64,000 nucleotides of DNA from Celeribacter ethanolicus (GCF_001550095.1 NZ_LRUC01000003.1:62001-126000), one strand, 5' to 3'. Shown: positions 43,418 to 53,340, counted from the first letter of the stretch. The notes: generated from the sequence alone by a model not told the origin. A program made the numbers and translations.

Positions 43418-44590
43418 ATGTTGAAACCCTATGCGACCCAGCCTTTTGAAACGCGTGGACGGCTTTACCCCGAAGAGCTTTCGACCTTTCGCTCGCCGTT
43501 TCAGCGTGACCGCGACCGGATCATCCATTCCTCGGCCTTTCGGCGCCTCAAACACAAGACGCAGGTTTTTGTCGAACATGAGGGCGATTATTACCGCACG
43601 CGGCTAACCCATTCCATCGAGGTGGCGCAGGTGGCGCGCACGCTTGCGGGGGCTTTGGGGCTGAACGAAGGTCTGGCCGAAGCCGTGGCGCTCGCGCATG
43701 ATCTGGGGCATTCGCCCTTTGGCCATACTGGGGAGGATGCGCTTGAACTTCTGATGGCACCTTACGGGGGCTTCGATCACAACGCTCAGGCGCTTCGGAT
43801 CGTGACCAAGCTGGAACGCCATTATGCGACCTTCGACGGGCTGAACCTGACCTGGGAAAGCCTTGAGGGCATCGCCAAGCACAACGGGCCGATCATCGGC
43901 CCCAATGCCGACAAGAAAAAACACCCGGACGACGCGCCCTTGCCCTATGCGCTCAAGGAGGTGAACGACCAGTTCGATCTGGAGCTGCACACCTTTGCCA
44001 GTGCCGAGGCGCAGGTGGCGGCGATTGCCGACGATGTGGCCTACAACCACCACGACCTGCATGACGGTCTGCGCGCGGGGCTTTTTACCGCCGAAGACCT
44101 GATGGAATTGCCATTGACGGGGCCGGCCTATGAGGAGGTCGACCGGCTCTATCCGGGGCTGGAGCGCAACCGGCGCGACCATGAGGCGTTGCGGCGGATT
44201 TTCGGCTATATGGTCGAGGATGTGATCGCGATTGCCACCAATCGGCTGGAAAGCGCCAAGCCGGAATGTGCGCAGGACATCCGCGATATGGATCGGACGA
44301 TCATTCGGTTTTCGAAGCCGTTCTTCCAAAACCTCAAGGCGATTAAATCCTTTTTGTTCAAACGGATGTATCGCGCACCTTCGGTGGTGAAAGAGCGCAA
44401 GCGGGTGACGGAAATGGTCAATACGCTGTTCCCGCTGTTCATGGAACACCCGGAGCTTTTGCCCCCGGAATGGCGCCATGAGGTTGATGATGTTCAGAGC
44501 GACACGGAACTTGCGCGCCTTGTTTTGGATTATGTTGCCGGGATGACGGACCGGTTTGCCATTCAGGAATATGAGCGGCTCTGCACCTGA
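43418..44590 (+). CDS. dgt: deoxyguanosinetriphosphate triphosphohydrolase-like protein
   Basis: 390-residue HD-domain dNTP triphosphohydrolase that removes triphosphate from dGTP and related dNTPs, lowering dNTP pools. The HD residues are H65 (RLTHSIEVAQVAR) and H94/D95 (LAHDLGHSPFGHTGE). The downstream motif AYNHHDLHDGL is typical of this bacterial type. The start at 43418 is the ATG before LKPYATQPFETRGR; earlier in-frame codons reach 43274 but lack homology. It is followed by a GAGTATTT element and the antiporter gene. Confidence 0.92.
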   Translation: MLKPYATQPFETRGRLYPEELSTFRSPFQRDRDRIIHSSAFRRLKHKTQVFVEHEGDYYRTRLTHSIEVAQVARTLAGALGLNEGLAEAVALAHDLGHSPFGHTGEDALELLMAPYGGFDHNAQALRIVTKLERHYATFDGLNLTWESLEGIAKHNGPIIGPNADKKKHPDDAPLPYALKEVNDQFDLELHTFASAEAQVAAIADDVAYNHHDLHDGLRAGLFTAEDLMELPLTGPAYEEVDRLYPGLERNRRDHEALRRIFGYMVEDVIAIATNRLESAKPECAQDIRDMDRTIIRFSKPFFQNLKAIKSFLFKRMYRAPSVVKERKRVTEMVNTLFPLFMEHPELLPPEWRHEVDDVQSDTELARLVLDYVAGMTDRFAIQEYERLCT

Positions 44591-44593
44591 TCT

Positions 44594-44601
44594 GAGTATT
44601 T
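44594..44601 (+). repeat. GAGTATTT intergenic element, copy 3
   Basis: CTGAGTATTT starts 1-3 nt after the dgt stop and continues ACGGCACAAAGGAAACAG, where AAAGGAAA is the ribosome-binding site of the antiporter gene. It is the closest copy to copy 2 in layout. Confidence 0.5.
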
Positions 44602-44623
44602 ACGGCACAAAGGAAACAGCGGC

Positions 44624-46612
44624 ATGGCGGCGGGAACAGGAACGGGACTGGGCGCGGTGGAGGCCTTTGCGCTTGTGGGCGTTTTGGGCGTCGGGGCGCA
44701 GTGGCTTGCGTGGCGGCTGAAGCTGCCCGCGATTGTTCTGATGCTGGCCGCTGGGTTGGTGGTCGGGCCGGTGCTGGGCGTGTTCGATCCGGCGCGCGAT
44801 CTAGGCACGCTGGTGCAGCCTTTGATCTCTCTTGCCGTGGCAGTGATCCTGTTCGAAGGCGGGTTGACGCTCGATCTGCACAAGCTGGGTGACGCGAAGA
44901 AGGGCGTGATGCGGCTGGTGGTGATTGGCGCGCCTTTGGGCTGGTTCCTGTCCTCGGCGGCGCTGCATTGGGGGGCGGGGCTCGGATGGGAGGCCTCTGC
45001 GGTGTTCGGCGGCATTATGGTGGTGACCGGGCCGACCGTCATTGCGCCTTTGCTGCGGCAGGCGAAATTGCAGAAACGCCCGGCGAACCTGTTGCAATGG
45101 GAGGCCATCGTCAACGATCCGGTGGGAGCACTGGCCGCCGTGCTGGCCTTCGAATTCGTGCTGGTGGGGCGCGAGGCGGAAAGTCTGCCTGCCGCACTGA
45201 CCCAGTTGGGCGTGGGGATTGCCATCGCCATGGCCGTTGGCATCGCGGCAGGGGCGGCGATTTCTTACGCGTTTCGGCGGGCGTTTGTGCCGGAATATAT
45301 GAAGGTTCCGGTGCTGTTTGCTACTCTTCTGGCGACCTTTGCCTTTCCCAATATGATGCTGCACGAAAGCGGGCTTTTGGCCGTGACGGTGATGGGGCTG
45401 ATCATCGCCAATGCCGATCTGCCGTCCTTCGAAGAGCTGCGCCGGTTCAAGGAACATGCGACGATCCTTTTGGTCTCGGGTGTGTTCATCCTTCTGGCCT
45501 CCTCGATGGATTTCGCCTCTCTCGGGCAACTCACATGGCGCGCGGGGCTGTTCGTGGCGCTGGTGATCCTTGTGGCGCGGCCTCTGACCGTGCTGATCTC
45601 GCTCATCGGCACCGGTCTGCCGCGCAACGAAAAGCTGTTGATCGCGCTCACCGGTCCGCGCGGCGTGGTGCTGGTCGCGGTGGCGGGGCTGTTCGGCGAA
45701 CGTCTGGCGCAGGCGGGCGTCGGCGACGGGTCCGTGATCGGCCCTCTGGCCTTCGTTCTGGTTCTGGCGACCGTGGTGCTCCATGGGTTTACGCTGGCCC
45801 CTGTGGCACGCGCTCTGGGGCTCGCGTCCAAGGGGCGTCCGGGGGTGCTTTTGCTTGGCGGCTCGCGCTTTACCACCGCTTTGGGCGAGCTTTTGAGGCG
45901 TGAGGAGGTGCCGGTTTTGGTCGCCGATCCGAACCACGCGCGCCTGCTGCGCCCGCGCACGGCGGGGCTGCCGGTGTTTTATGGCGACATCCTTGGCGAG
46001 GCGGCGGAGGACAGTCTGGAGATCCTGTCGTTCGAGACGCTGATCGCGGCCACCGAGAACGACGCCTACAATACTCTGGTCGCCACGGATTTCGGGTCGG
46101 AATTCGGTCGCGATCAGGTTTGGCAGATCGCCCGCGAAAAGGGCGAAAGGGCGCGCCATTCGTTGCCTTCGCAGCTTGGCGGGCGGCCTTTCGGGGCGGG
46201 TAAGACCTTTGGCGAACTCGAGGAGCTGATGAAACAGGGCTGGCGCATCACCGCGACGCCGCTGACCGAGGATTACGGCTTCGATCAGTGGAAGGAGGAC
46301 CGCCCGCATGCGCTTTTGCTCGGGCGGCTGGTCTCGGGCGGGGTGTTCAAGCGGTTCTTACAGGAAGATGCCGAATTGTTGTTCCCGCGCCGGGCCGAGG
46401 CGGCCATCGAGGCTCTGCCGGAAGATCAGCGTGAGACGGCGCGCGAGGCCTTGAAACGGCGGCGCACCGATCTGCGTCTCAATGCAGCGCGCGGACGGAT
46501 GGGGGCGGGGGTGAAACTCGTGGCGCTTGTGCCACCTGAAAGCGAGCGCAAACGCGTGGACGGGCTGGCCGAGGGGCAGGCGGACGGCGTGGCGGAGGGT
46601 CAAGCCCGTTGA
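44624..46612 (+). CDS. cation:proton antiporter (CPA1/NhaP type) with TrkA-like domain
   Basis: 662-residue inner-membrane Na+/H+ (or K+/H+) antiporter. The first 400 residues hold about 12 transmembrane helices, with conserved VVTGPTVIAPLLRQ and EAIVNDPVGALAAVLAFEFV containing the ND pair of ion binding. Residues about 405-500 (GRPGVLLLGGSRFTTALGELLRREEVPVLVADPNHAR) form a TrkA-N-like nucleotide-binding domain. A charged tail completes the protein. AAAGGAAACAG precedes the ATG. Confidence 0.9.
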   Translation: MAAGTGTGLGAVEAFALVGVLGVGAQWLAWRLKLPAIVLMLAAGLVVGPVLGVFDPARDLGTLVQPLISLAVAVILFEGGLTLDLHKLGDAKKGVMRLVVIGAPLGWFLSSAALHWGAGLGWEASAVFGGIMVVTGPTVIAPLLRQAKLQKRPANLLQWEAIVNDPVGALAAVLAFEFVLVGREAESLPAALTQLGVGIAIAMAVGIAAGAAISYAFRRAFVPEYMKVPVLFATLLATFAFPNMMLHESGLLAVTVMGLIIANADLPSFEELRRFKEHATILLVSGVFILLASSMDFASLGQLTWRAGLFVALVILVARPLTVLISLIGTGLPRNEKLLIALTGPRGVVLVAVAGLFGERLAQAGVGDGSVIGPLAFVLVLATVVLHGFTLAPVARALGLASKGRPGVLLLGGSRFTTALGELLRREEVPVLVADPNHARLLRPRTAGLPVFYGDILGEAAEDSLEILSFETLIAATENDAYNTLVATDFGSEFGRDQVWQIAREKGERARHSLPSQLGGRPFGAGKTFGELEELMKQGWRITATPLTEDYGFDQWKEDRPHALLLGRLVSGGVFKRFLQEDAELLFPRRAEAAIEALPEDQRETAREALKRRRTDLRLNAARGRMGAGVKLVALVPPESERKRVDGLAEGQADGVAEGQAR

Positions 46613-46665
46613 CCTTGGCCACATGCGTGGTAAACCCGCGCCAAGCTATACATTAGAGAGACGTC

Positions 46666-48384
46666 ATGAACCTGTTCGCCGATATCCGTGTCCTTGTGAT
46701 CGACAGCCTTGCGGCGCTGACCGCCGAGGGCGCACTGCCCGAGGGGCTCGATTTTGCCAATGTCGCCGTGGAGCCGCCGCGCGATCCGCTGCATGGCGAT
46801 ATGGCGACCAATGCCGCGATGGTTCTGGCGAAACCGGCCAAGGCGAAGCCGCGCGATATTGCCGACAAGCTGGCCGAGAAACTCGCCGCCGATCCGCGTG
46901 TCGAGAGCGTCGATGTGGCGGGGCCGGGGTTCATCAACCTGCGTCTGGCGCAAGGTGTCTGGACCGGGCTCGTGGAGGGCGTTCTGACGGCTGAGGGCTA
47001 TGGCCGCTCGAGCATGGGCGCGGGCAAGAAGATCAACGTCGAATATGTCTCCGCCAACCCCACGGGGCCGATGCATGTTGGGCATACCCGTGGTGCGGTG
47101 TTCGGCGATGCTCTGGCGTCCCTGCTGGATTTCTCGGGGTATGATGTGACGCGGGAATATTACATCAACGACGGCGGGGCTCAGGTCGATGTACTGGCGC
47201 GGTCCGCATTCGAGCGCTATCGCGAGGCCAACGGGCTGAACCCGGAGATCGCCGAGGGCATGTATCCGGGCGATTACCTCAAGCCGGTGGGCGAGGCGAT
47301 GAAGGCGACATATGGTGAGCGCCTTCTCAACACGCCGGAAGAGCAATGGATCGACGAGGTGCGCGAATTCGCCACCGGCGAGATGATGAAAATGATCCGT
47401 GCCGATCTCGCCTCTCTCGGTGTCGAGATGGACAATTTCTTCTCGGAGAAATCGCTCTACGGCACGGGGCTGATCGAGGCCGCACTCAAGGAACTCGATG
47501 ACAAGGGGTTGATCTACGAGGGCGTTTTGGAGCCGCCGAAAGGTAAGACGCCGGAAGATTGGGAGCCGCGCGAGCAGACGCTGTTCAAATCCACCGAACA
47601 TGGGGACGATGTCGACCGCCCGGTGAAGAAATCCGACGGCTCCTGGACCTATTTCGCTCCCGACATCGCCTATCATTACGACAAGGTGAAGCGCGGCTAT
47701 GACGGCATCATCGACGTCTTTGGCGCCGACCATGGCGGCTATGTCAAACGGATGAAAGCCGCCGTCTCGGCGCTGTCCGACGGCAAGGTCGAGTGCGATA
47801 TCAAGCTCATCCAGCTTGTGAAACTCTTCAAGAACGGTGAGCCGTTCAAGATGTCGAAACGTGCGGGCACCTTTGTGACGCTGCGTGATGTGGTCGAGCA
47901 GGCGGGCAAGGATGTGACCCGCTTCATCATGCTGACGCGCAAGAACGACGCGCCCTTGGATTTCGATTTCGACAAGGTTCTGGAGCAATCGAAAGACAAC
48001 CCGGTGTTCTACGTGCAATATGCCCACGCCCGGGTCCGTTCGGTGCTGCGCAAGGCAGCCGAACAGGGCGTGACCCTGACCGATACGCCGAAGTTCGACG
48101 ACCCGGCGGAGATCGCGGTTGCGCGCAAGATCGCCGACTTCCCGCGTCAGGTGGAAATTGCCGCCAAGGGCCACGAGCCGCACCGGATCGCCTTCTATCT
48201 CTATGAGCTGGCGTCGGATTTCCACGCGCTGTGGAACAAGGGCAACGAGAACGAGGCGCTGCGCTTCCTGCATGACGATGCGGAGCTGTCGGCGGCGAAA
48301 ATCGCCCTGCCGCGCGCCGTGGCCGTTGTGATTTCCGCAGGTCTTGGTATCCTTGGTGTCACTCCGGCGGAAGAAATGCGTTAA
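46666..48384 (+). CDS. argS: arginyl-tRNA synthetase
   Basis: Charges tRNA-Arg with arginine. 572 residues, class I. N-terminal tRNA D-loop-binding domain about 1-100, HIGH-like signature HVGH at 137-140 ([13 protein letters not shown]), KMSK-type loop [13 protein letters not shown] and the C-terminal DALR anticodon-binding region ending [16 protein letters not shown]. The ATG follows AGAGAGACGTC. The tRNA-Arg(CCG) of this window is one of its substrates. The order argS - SPOR - nagZ - scpAB is typical of alphaproteobacteria. Confidence 0.98.
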   Translation: MNLFADIRVLVIDSLAALTAEGALPEGLDFANVAVEPPRDPLHGDMATNAAMVLAKPAKAKPRDIADKLAEKLAADPRVESVDVAGPGFINLRLAQGVWTGLVEGVLTAEGYGRSSMGAGKKINVEYVSANPTGPMHVGHTRGAVFGDALASLLDFSGYDVTREYYINDGGAQVDVLARSAFERYREANGLNPEIAEGMYPGDYLKPVGEAMKATYGERLLNTPEEQWIDEVREFATGEMMKMIRADLASLGVEMDNFFSEKSLYGTGLIEAALKELDDKGLIYEGVLEPPKGKTPEDWEPREQTLFKSTEHGDDVDRPVKKSDGSWTYFAPDIAYHYDKVKRGYDGIIDVFGADHGGYVKRMKAAVSALSDGKVECDIKLIQLVKLFKNGEPFKMSKRAGTFVTLRDVVEQAGKDVTRFIMLTRKNDAPLDFDFDKVLEQSKDNPVFYVQYAHARVRSVLRKAAEQGVTLTDTPKFDDPAEIAVARKIADFPRQVEIAAKGHEPHRIAFYLYELASDFHALWNKGNENEALRFLHDDAELSAAKIALPRAVAVVISAGLGILGVTPAEEMR

Positions 48385-48525
48385 GCCGCAAGGCTTTGGG
48401 CGAACAAGGGTCGGAAACCCCGAGAGGAGCCGCGGGCAAACGAGGGCATAAGACCCTCATGCGGCCTCTCAAGAGCAGATGACAGCCCGCAGAAAACAAA
48501 GCGGGAAACGAGCGAGGCGAAGAGA

Positions 48526-49725
48526 ATGCAGGACGTGTCGAACGGCCCCCGTATGGGCTATGGATCGCCGCAGGCGGACGGTTATTCTTCCTATGACAAT
48601 CACTGGCAGCGGGCTGAGCCGCAGGTGACGCGCGGGACGCATAATCCGGGTTGCGGTCATCCCGAGATGCGTCAGAGGCCGGATGCGGACCGGCTTTTTG
48701 CCGATGGACATGTGCATTTTGAGCAACAGTCGCCGCGCCATACCGCGACCGGTTTTCAGGACCCGCGTGCCTCATATGAGGCCGGTCCGGCCTATGTCTA
48801 CGACACCACGGACATGCTGTCGGAAGAGGGGGCGGAGCGCCCGCATCTCGGGCCGGCGCAGTGGGGCGGCGCGATCGTCTCTCTGGCGCTAATTCTCGGA
48901 CTCGGCATCTGGGGCTATAAGCTGATGGTGCGCGATGTGACCGGCGTGCCGGTGATCCGCGCCATGGAAGGGGCCGCGCGCATCCTGCCGGACGATCCGG
49001 GCGGGCAACTGGCGATGCACCAAGGGCTTGCGGTCAATTCCGTGACCGCCGACGGCTCCGCCGCGCCGCCCGCAGACCGTTACGTTCTTGCGCCCGCTGC
49101 GGCAGACCTGTCGGAGGAAGATCAGCCGATGGCGGACATCCGACCGGTGCTGAGTTCCTATGAACCGTCGACCGCCGATTATGCGGTTCAACCGGCCTCC
49201 GCGCCTCTGGAAGAGATGGCTGTGGAGCAGGATCCGCAGGAACTCGAGGGCGTCGAAACGGCGGTCGCCGCCGAGCCGGAGCTGCTTGCAGAGGCATCTG
49301 TCGCCAACGCTAGGCCCGTGCCGTTACCGAAACCGCGCCCGGTGCGTCTGGCCTCTCTGGCCGCGGAGCAGGGGGGCGCGAGCCTCGATGGCGTGGCCGG
49401 TGACATTCTGGCGGCTCTTGGCGCTGCCGAAAGCGTCGAAATGGCCCGCGAAATGGCCCCGGAGGATGTGCCTGAGGGCAGCCGTCTGGTGCAATTCGGC
49501 GCCTATCAATCGGCCGAGGTGGCGCGGTCCGAGTGGGAACGTCTGACAGGGCGGTTCACCGATCTCATGGACGGCAAGACCCGGGTGATCGAACGTGCCG
49601 AAAGCGGTGGCAAGACCTTCTATCGCCTGCGCGCCTACGGGTTTGCCGATGCCTCGGACTCCAATAGGTTCTGTGCGGCGATGACCTCGATGAACGCGGC
49701 CTGCACGCCGACGGTTCAGCGCTGA
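48526..49725 (+). CDS. SPOR domain membrane protein
   Basis: 399-residue protein with a cytoplasmic N-terminus (about 1-112), one transmembrane helix at about 113-134 (WGGAIVSLALILGLGIWGYKLMV) and a periplasmic tail. The tail has an acidic Pro/Ala-rich linker and a SPOR domain at about 325-398 (SRLVQFGAYQSAEVARSEWERL, TFYRLRAYGFADASDSNRFCAAM). SPOR domains bind denuded glycan strands at the division septum, so it likely localises there. It starts 141 nt after argS. AGCGAGGCGAAGAGA precedes the ATG. Confidence 0.88.
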   Translation: MQDVSNGPRMGYGSPQADGYSSYDNHWQRAEPQVTRGTHNPGCGHPEMRQRPDADRLFADGHVHFEQQSPRHTATGFQDPRASYEAGPAYVYDTTDMLSEEGAERPHLGPAQWGGAIVSLALILGLGIWGYKLMVRDVTGVPVIRAMEGAARILPDDPGGQLAMHQGLAVNSVTADGSAAPPADRYVLAPAAADLSEEDQPMADIRPVLSSYEPSTADYAVQPASAPLEEMAVEQDPQELEGVETAVAAEPELLAEASVANARPVPLPKPRPVRLASLAAEQGGASLDGVAGDILAALGAAESVEMAREMAPEDVPEGSRLVQFGAYQSAEVARSEWERLTGRFTDLMDGKTRVIERAESGGKTFYRLRAYGFADASDSNRFCAAMTSMNAACTPTVQR

Positions 49726-49739
49726 GCGCCGGAGAACCC

Positions 49740-50735
49740 ATGGGGCAGGGCGCATTTATCCTTGGTTGTGAGGGGCTTGCCCTCACATCTTCGGAGGTTG
49801 AATTCTTTAGGTCCTCTAACCCTTGGGGATTTATTCTTTTTGCCAGAAATATTTCCGATCCGGTGCAGCTTCGCGCACTTACCGGCGCGTTGCGCGAGGC
49901 GGTGGGGCGGGACGCGCCCATTCTGATTGATCAGGAAGGTGGCCGGGTGCAACGGATGCGCGCGCCGCATTGGCGGGAGTTTCTCCCGCCTATGGATCAG
50001 GTGGAACAGGCTGTCTTGAAAGGGGGCGCCCCCGAACGCGCCCTGTGGCTGCGCGGGCGGCTTCTGGCGGAGGATCTGCACAGTGTCGGCCTCGACGTGA
50101 ACTGTGTTCCCGGCCTCGATGTGGCACGCCCCGACACCCATCCTTTCCTGCGCAACCGCTGTCTTTCAGAGGACCCCGACACGGTCGCCCGCATGGGCCG
50201 CGCTTTGGTGGACGGCATGGCGGCGGGCGGGGTGGCGCCGGTGATGAAACATCTGCCGGGCCATGGCCGCGGCACGGTGGACAGCCATAAGGGCCTGCCG
50301 CGCGTGACCGCCACGCGGGCGGAATTGCAAACGGATTTCGCGCCCTTCAAGGCGCTGAACGATTTGAGCATGGGTATGTCGGCGCATATCATCCTGGATG
50401 CGGTGGACCCCGAACGACCGGCGACGCAAAGCCCGGACGCGATCCGGGTGATCCGCGAGGAGATCGGTTTTCAGGGCCTGTTGATGACGGACGACATCTC
50501 CATGGGGGCGCTCGAAGGTACGGTGCGGGACCGTGGTGAAGTTGCCTTGAAGGCGGGTTGCGATCTCGTGCTGCATTGCAACGGCAATCTGGCGGAGATG
50601 GAGCAGATCGCGGCGCTCGGCACGATGAGCGCGCAGGCACAGGCCCGTGCAGACCGGGCGGCGGACACGCGCCCGGCCCATGTGCCCATTGACACGGACG
50701 CGCTGGCGGACGAGTTTTTAGCCTCGTACTTCTGA
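49740..50735 (+). CDS. nagZ: beta-N-acetylhexosaminidase NagZ
   Basis: Cytosolic glycoside hydrolase (GH3) that releases N-acetylglucosamine from muropeptides during cell-wall recycling. 331 residues. Family motifs are FARNI, IDQEGGRVQRM near residue 63, KHLPGHGRGTVDSH at 170-183, with the catalytic-loop histidine and aspartate, and MTDDISMGAL with the catalytic Asp at about 251-252. The segment coding residues about 15-40 is richer in A+T than the rest. The gene follows the SPOR gene by 14 nt and precedes scpA by 10 nt. Confidence 0.95.
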   Translation: MGQGAFILGCEGLALTSSEVEFFRSSNPWGFILFARNISDPVQLRALTGALREAVGRDAPILIDQEGGRVQRMRAPHWREFLPPMDQVEQAVLKGGAPERALWLRGRLLAEDLHSVGLDVNCVPGLDVARPDTHPFLRNRCLSEDPDTVARMGRALVDGMAAGGVAPVMKHLPGHGRGTVDSHKGLPRVTATRAELQTDFAPFKALNDLSMGMSAHIILDAVDPERPATQSPDAIRVIREEIGFQGLLMTDDISMGALEGTVRDRGEVALKAGCDLVLHCNGNLAEMEQIAALGTMSAQAQARADRAADTRPAHVPIDTDALADEFLASYF

Positions 50736-50745
50736 AGAGGGCCCG

Positions 50746-51561
50746 ATGGCCGATCCCGATCAGTTCGACATCAACGACATCCTGACGGTCGAGGAACGCC
50801 TCGCCGCCGAGGCTTTGATCGTGGATGTCGACGGGTTCGAGGGGCCGCTTGATCTTTTGCTGCAATTGTCGCGCACGCAGAAGGTCGATTTGATGAAAAT
50901 CTCGATCCTGCATCTGGCGCAGCAATATCTGCTCTTCGTCGAGAAGGCCAAGGAGCTTCGGATCGAACTGGCCGCCGATTATCTGGTGATGGCGGCGTGG
51001 CTGGCATTTCTGAAGTCGCGGCTCCTGTTGCCGCCCGATCCGACAGACGACGGCCCTTCGGGTGAGGAACTGGCCGCGCATCTTGCCTTTCAGTTGCAAC
51101 GTCTGGAGGCGATGCGCGAGTCCGCCGCCAAATTGATGGCGCGCGATCAGAAGGGCCGGGATTTCTTTGCCCGTGGCATTCCCGAAGCGGTGCAGCGGCT
51201 GCGCAATGTGACCTATACAGCGAGCCTTCTCGATCTGATGCAGGCCTATGCGAGGGTCCGGACCAAGGACGAGTTCCGGCCCTTCGTTCTGGACCGTGAG
51301 GCCATCCTGTCGATGGAGCAGGCGCTGGAAAAGCTGCGCTACCTGATCCCCTATGCGGTCGAATGGGCGGATCTGTCGTCTTACTTGCCCGAGGGCTGGG
51401 AACTCGATCCCAAGAAACGGCGCTCGGCGACAGCGGCGACCTTTGCCGCCTCGCTGGAACTGGCGAAACAGGGACAGATCGAGATTCGTCAGGGCGGCAC
51501 CTTCGAGCCGATCCAGATCAAGGCTCGGCAGATCAGAACACCACGGAGAGAAAATGGCTGA
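50746..51561 (+). CDS. scpA: segregation and condensation protein A
   Basis: Kleisin subunit of the SMC-ScpAB condensin that organises and segregates the chromosome. 271 residues. The N-terminal SMC-head-binding part has VDGFEGPLDLLLQLSRTQKVDL. The mid-part is a helical linker, and a C-terminal winged-helix-like end binds the other SMC head. The last codons overlap scpB by 8 nt. The ATG follows AGAGGGCCCG. Confidence 0.95.
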   Translation: MADPDQFDINDILTVEERLAAEALIVDVDGFEGPLDLLLQLSRTQKVDLMKISILHLAQQYLLFVEKAKELRIELAADYLVMAAWLAFLKSRLLLPPDPTDDGPSGEELAAHLAFQLQRLEAMRESAAKLMARDQKGRDFFARGIPEAVQRLRNVTYTASLLDLMQAYARVRTKDEFRPFVLDREAILSMEQALEKLRYLIPYAVEWADLSSYLPEGWELDPKKRRSATAATFAASLELAKQGQIEIRQGGTFEPIQIKARQIRTPRRENG

Positions 51562-52192
51562 GGAAGATTGTCAGGAAGAGAGCCTGTTCGCAGCCCCGCC
51601 TTTGGCCGAACAGGAGCGTATGGTCGAGGCCGTGCTGTTCGCCTCGGCAGATCCGGTGACCATTGCCGATCTGGCGGGCCGGATGCCGCATGGCTGCGAT
51701 CCGAAGGCGGCGGTCGAACTTTTGCAGAAACGCTACGAGGGCCGCGGCGTGCGGGTGGTGCGTGTGGGGGAGGCCTGGGCGATCCGCACCGCGCCCGATC
51801 TGGGCTTTCTGATGCAAAAGGAAACCACCGAGACCCGTAAACTCAGCCGCGCCGCGATTGAAACGCTGGCGATCATCGCCTACCATCAGCCTTGCACCCG
51901 CGCCGAGATCGAAGAAATTCGCGGCGTCTCGGTGTCGCGCGGCACGCTCGATCAACTTATCGAGCTGGAATGGATTCGCTTCGGCCGGCGGCGGATGTCG
52001 CCGGGGCGCCCGGTCACTTATGTGGTGACGTCCACCTTCCTCGATCACTTCGGGCTGGAGACGGCGCGCGATCTGCCGGGGGTGAAGGAATTGCGGGCGG
52101 CAGGGCTTCTGGAAAGCCGACCGATGCCGGGACTCGACGAGGAGCGCGACGAGGACGAGCATCAGGACGACCTGTTCGAGGACGAAGCCTGA
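51554..52192 (+). CDS. scpB: segregation and condensation protein B
   Basis: 212-residue winged-helix partner of ScpA; ScpB dimers bind the kleisin and tune the SMC ATPase. Two wHTH units span about 18-100 and 105-175 (LVEAVLFASADPVT... and AIETLAIIAYHQPCTRAEIEEIRGVS). The C-terminal part is acidic (EERDEDEHQDDLFEDEA). The start ATG at 51554, inside scpA, is chosen on homology; the open frame to 51353 lies within scpA in another frame. Confidence 0.93.
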   Translation: MAEEDCQEESLFAAPPLAEQERMVEAVLFASADPVTIADLAGRMPHGCDPKAAVELLQKRYEGRGVRVVRVGEAWAIRTAPDLGFLMQKETTETRKLSRAAIETLAIIAYHQPCTRAEIEEIRGVSVSRGTLDQLIELEWIRFGRRRMSPGRPVTYVVTSTFLDHFGLETARDLPGVKELRAAGLLESRPMPGLDEERDEDEHQDDLFEDEA

Positions 52193-52282
52193 GGGCACAG
52201 AGTTTGCGTTGCCGTGCCGCGGAACGACCTTATTCCTGCGGTAACCGGACTGATGACAGAGATGAGAGGGAAGGCAGACGTC

Positions 52283-52534
52283 ATGAATTTGGACAGATTG
52301 ATCTCGATGATCGTCAATCGCTTCGTGCGCACCCTTGTGAACAAGGGGGTGAATGCCGGGATCGACGCCGGGACGAAAAGCCTTGCGAAACGCCGTGGCG
52401 CCAAGACCTCTTCGGGGGTGGAGTTGACGCCGGAGCAGAAGGCGGATCAGGCGCGAATGGCGAAGCAGGGCAGGGACACCGTACAGAGAGCGAGAAAGAT
52501 TGCCCGGATGAGCCGGCGAATCGGTAAATTCTAG
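52283..52534 (+). CDS. small conserved basic protein of unknown function
   Basis: 83-residue basic protein. An N-terminal helix (LDRLISMIVNRFVRTLVNKGVNAGIDAG) is amphipathic, followed by a lysine- and arginine-rich tail (QRARKIARMSRRIGKF). I recognise no domain. GAGAGGGAAGG precedes ATG 52283; the open frame to 52214 adds residues with no support. It lies after scpB, and the downstream 215 nt are AT-rich with no gene. Confidence 0.7.
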   Translation: MNLDRLISMIVNRFVRTLVNKGVNAGIDAGTKSLAKRRGAKTSSGVELTPEQKADQARMAKQGRDTVQRARKIARMSRRIGKF

Positions 52535-52749
52535 GTCGGTTGTGACGAATCTTTTCCCGTTTTAAATACGGCGACATAATATTACGCCTGTGTTCAAGTA
52601 TCCTGCGAATTTCTCTGAAAACATTTAGGGGATGTTAACCTGTCCCGTCAGAGACTTCCGCATTCCGTGAAGTGCCGGGCCGTGAAGTGCCGGGCAAGGG
52701 TTCTGGCAATGGGCCCCCGGAATCTGTGCCGGTTTTTGAAAGTGACTGA
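52535..52749. other. 215-nt AT-rich gap before the GGDEF remnant
   Basis: No gene visible. Contains words such as TTTTAAATACGG, ATAATATTACG and TGTTAACC, and an exact tandem 15-bp repeat at 52666-52695. Confidence 0.5.
52666..52695. repeat. tandem 15-bp repeat
   Basis: CGTGAAGTGCCGGGC occurs twice in direct contact at 52666-52680 and 52681-52695. It lies just before the remnant diguanylate cyclase, a typical replication-slippage signature in decaying sequence. Confidence 0.8.
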
Positions 52750-53326
52750 TGCCATGTCAGGTTTGCATCTATTGGATTTGCGGAAGGATCGGTCTTTCCG
52801 ACGTTCGAGAAGATCGAACGGGAACGGCGCAACCTGGCGCATGTGATGCGGCAGCAGGCGCGGCACGATCCGTTGACCGGGCTGATGAACCGGCGTGCGG
52901 TTCGGGATTATATCGGCGGGTTTCAAGACAGGGCGGATGCGCGAGGTCGGCAAATGGCTGCGTGGCAAATTGCGCCCTTCCGATTTCCTGGCGCGTTGGG
53001 GCGGTGAGGAATTCCTCGTGCGGCTGCCGGGGGCCGACCTGCACCAGACCATGAGCATGGCACAGGTGCTCCGAACGGCGGTGGTAGCCCATGTCGACGG
53101 GGACAACACGGGGGAGCGCGAGGCGATCACCCTTTCGCTTGGCGTGACTGTCTATGATCGGCAGATGAGCGAGGACACGCTGGAGCAGGCGATCCAAAAG
53201 GCCGATGCGGCGCTTTACACGGCCCAATCGAAAGGTCGCAATCAGGTGAAGTGCTGTGACAAACCCGCGCCCGACGGGCAGAATGCCGTCGAGGAAGTCT
53301 TGCCGAAAAGTTTGGCGTTGCACTGA
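52750..53326 (+). pseudogene. decayed diguanylate cyclase (GGDEF) gene
   Basis: Remnant of a GGDEF protein. In the first frame (from 52750) the reading is FEKIERERRNLAHVMRQQ followed by ARHDPLTGLMNRRAV (52855-52905), which is the start of a GGDEF domain. The continuation, with REVGKWLRGKLRPSDFLARWGGEEFLVRLPG, is in another frame (about 52937 on) and the intervening DIDHFK-type metal-binding segment is missing. So there is a deletion of roughly 30-40 codons and a frameshift. The GGEEF motif itself survives. The 5' part is also missing. The continuation runs to the stop at 53326 without further lesions. Confidence 0.85.
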
Positions 53327-53340
53327 ACCGCTGCGGGGCC

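Noticed and set aside
44801-46309. 502-residue minus-strand open frame across the antiporter
   Set aside because: Antisense shadow; charged repetitive composition, no domain.
46600-48273. 557-residue minus-strand open frame across argS
   Set aside because: Antisense shadow of argS, which has clear class I synthetase motifs.
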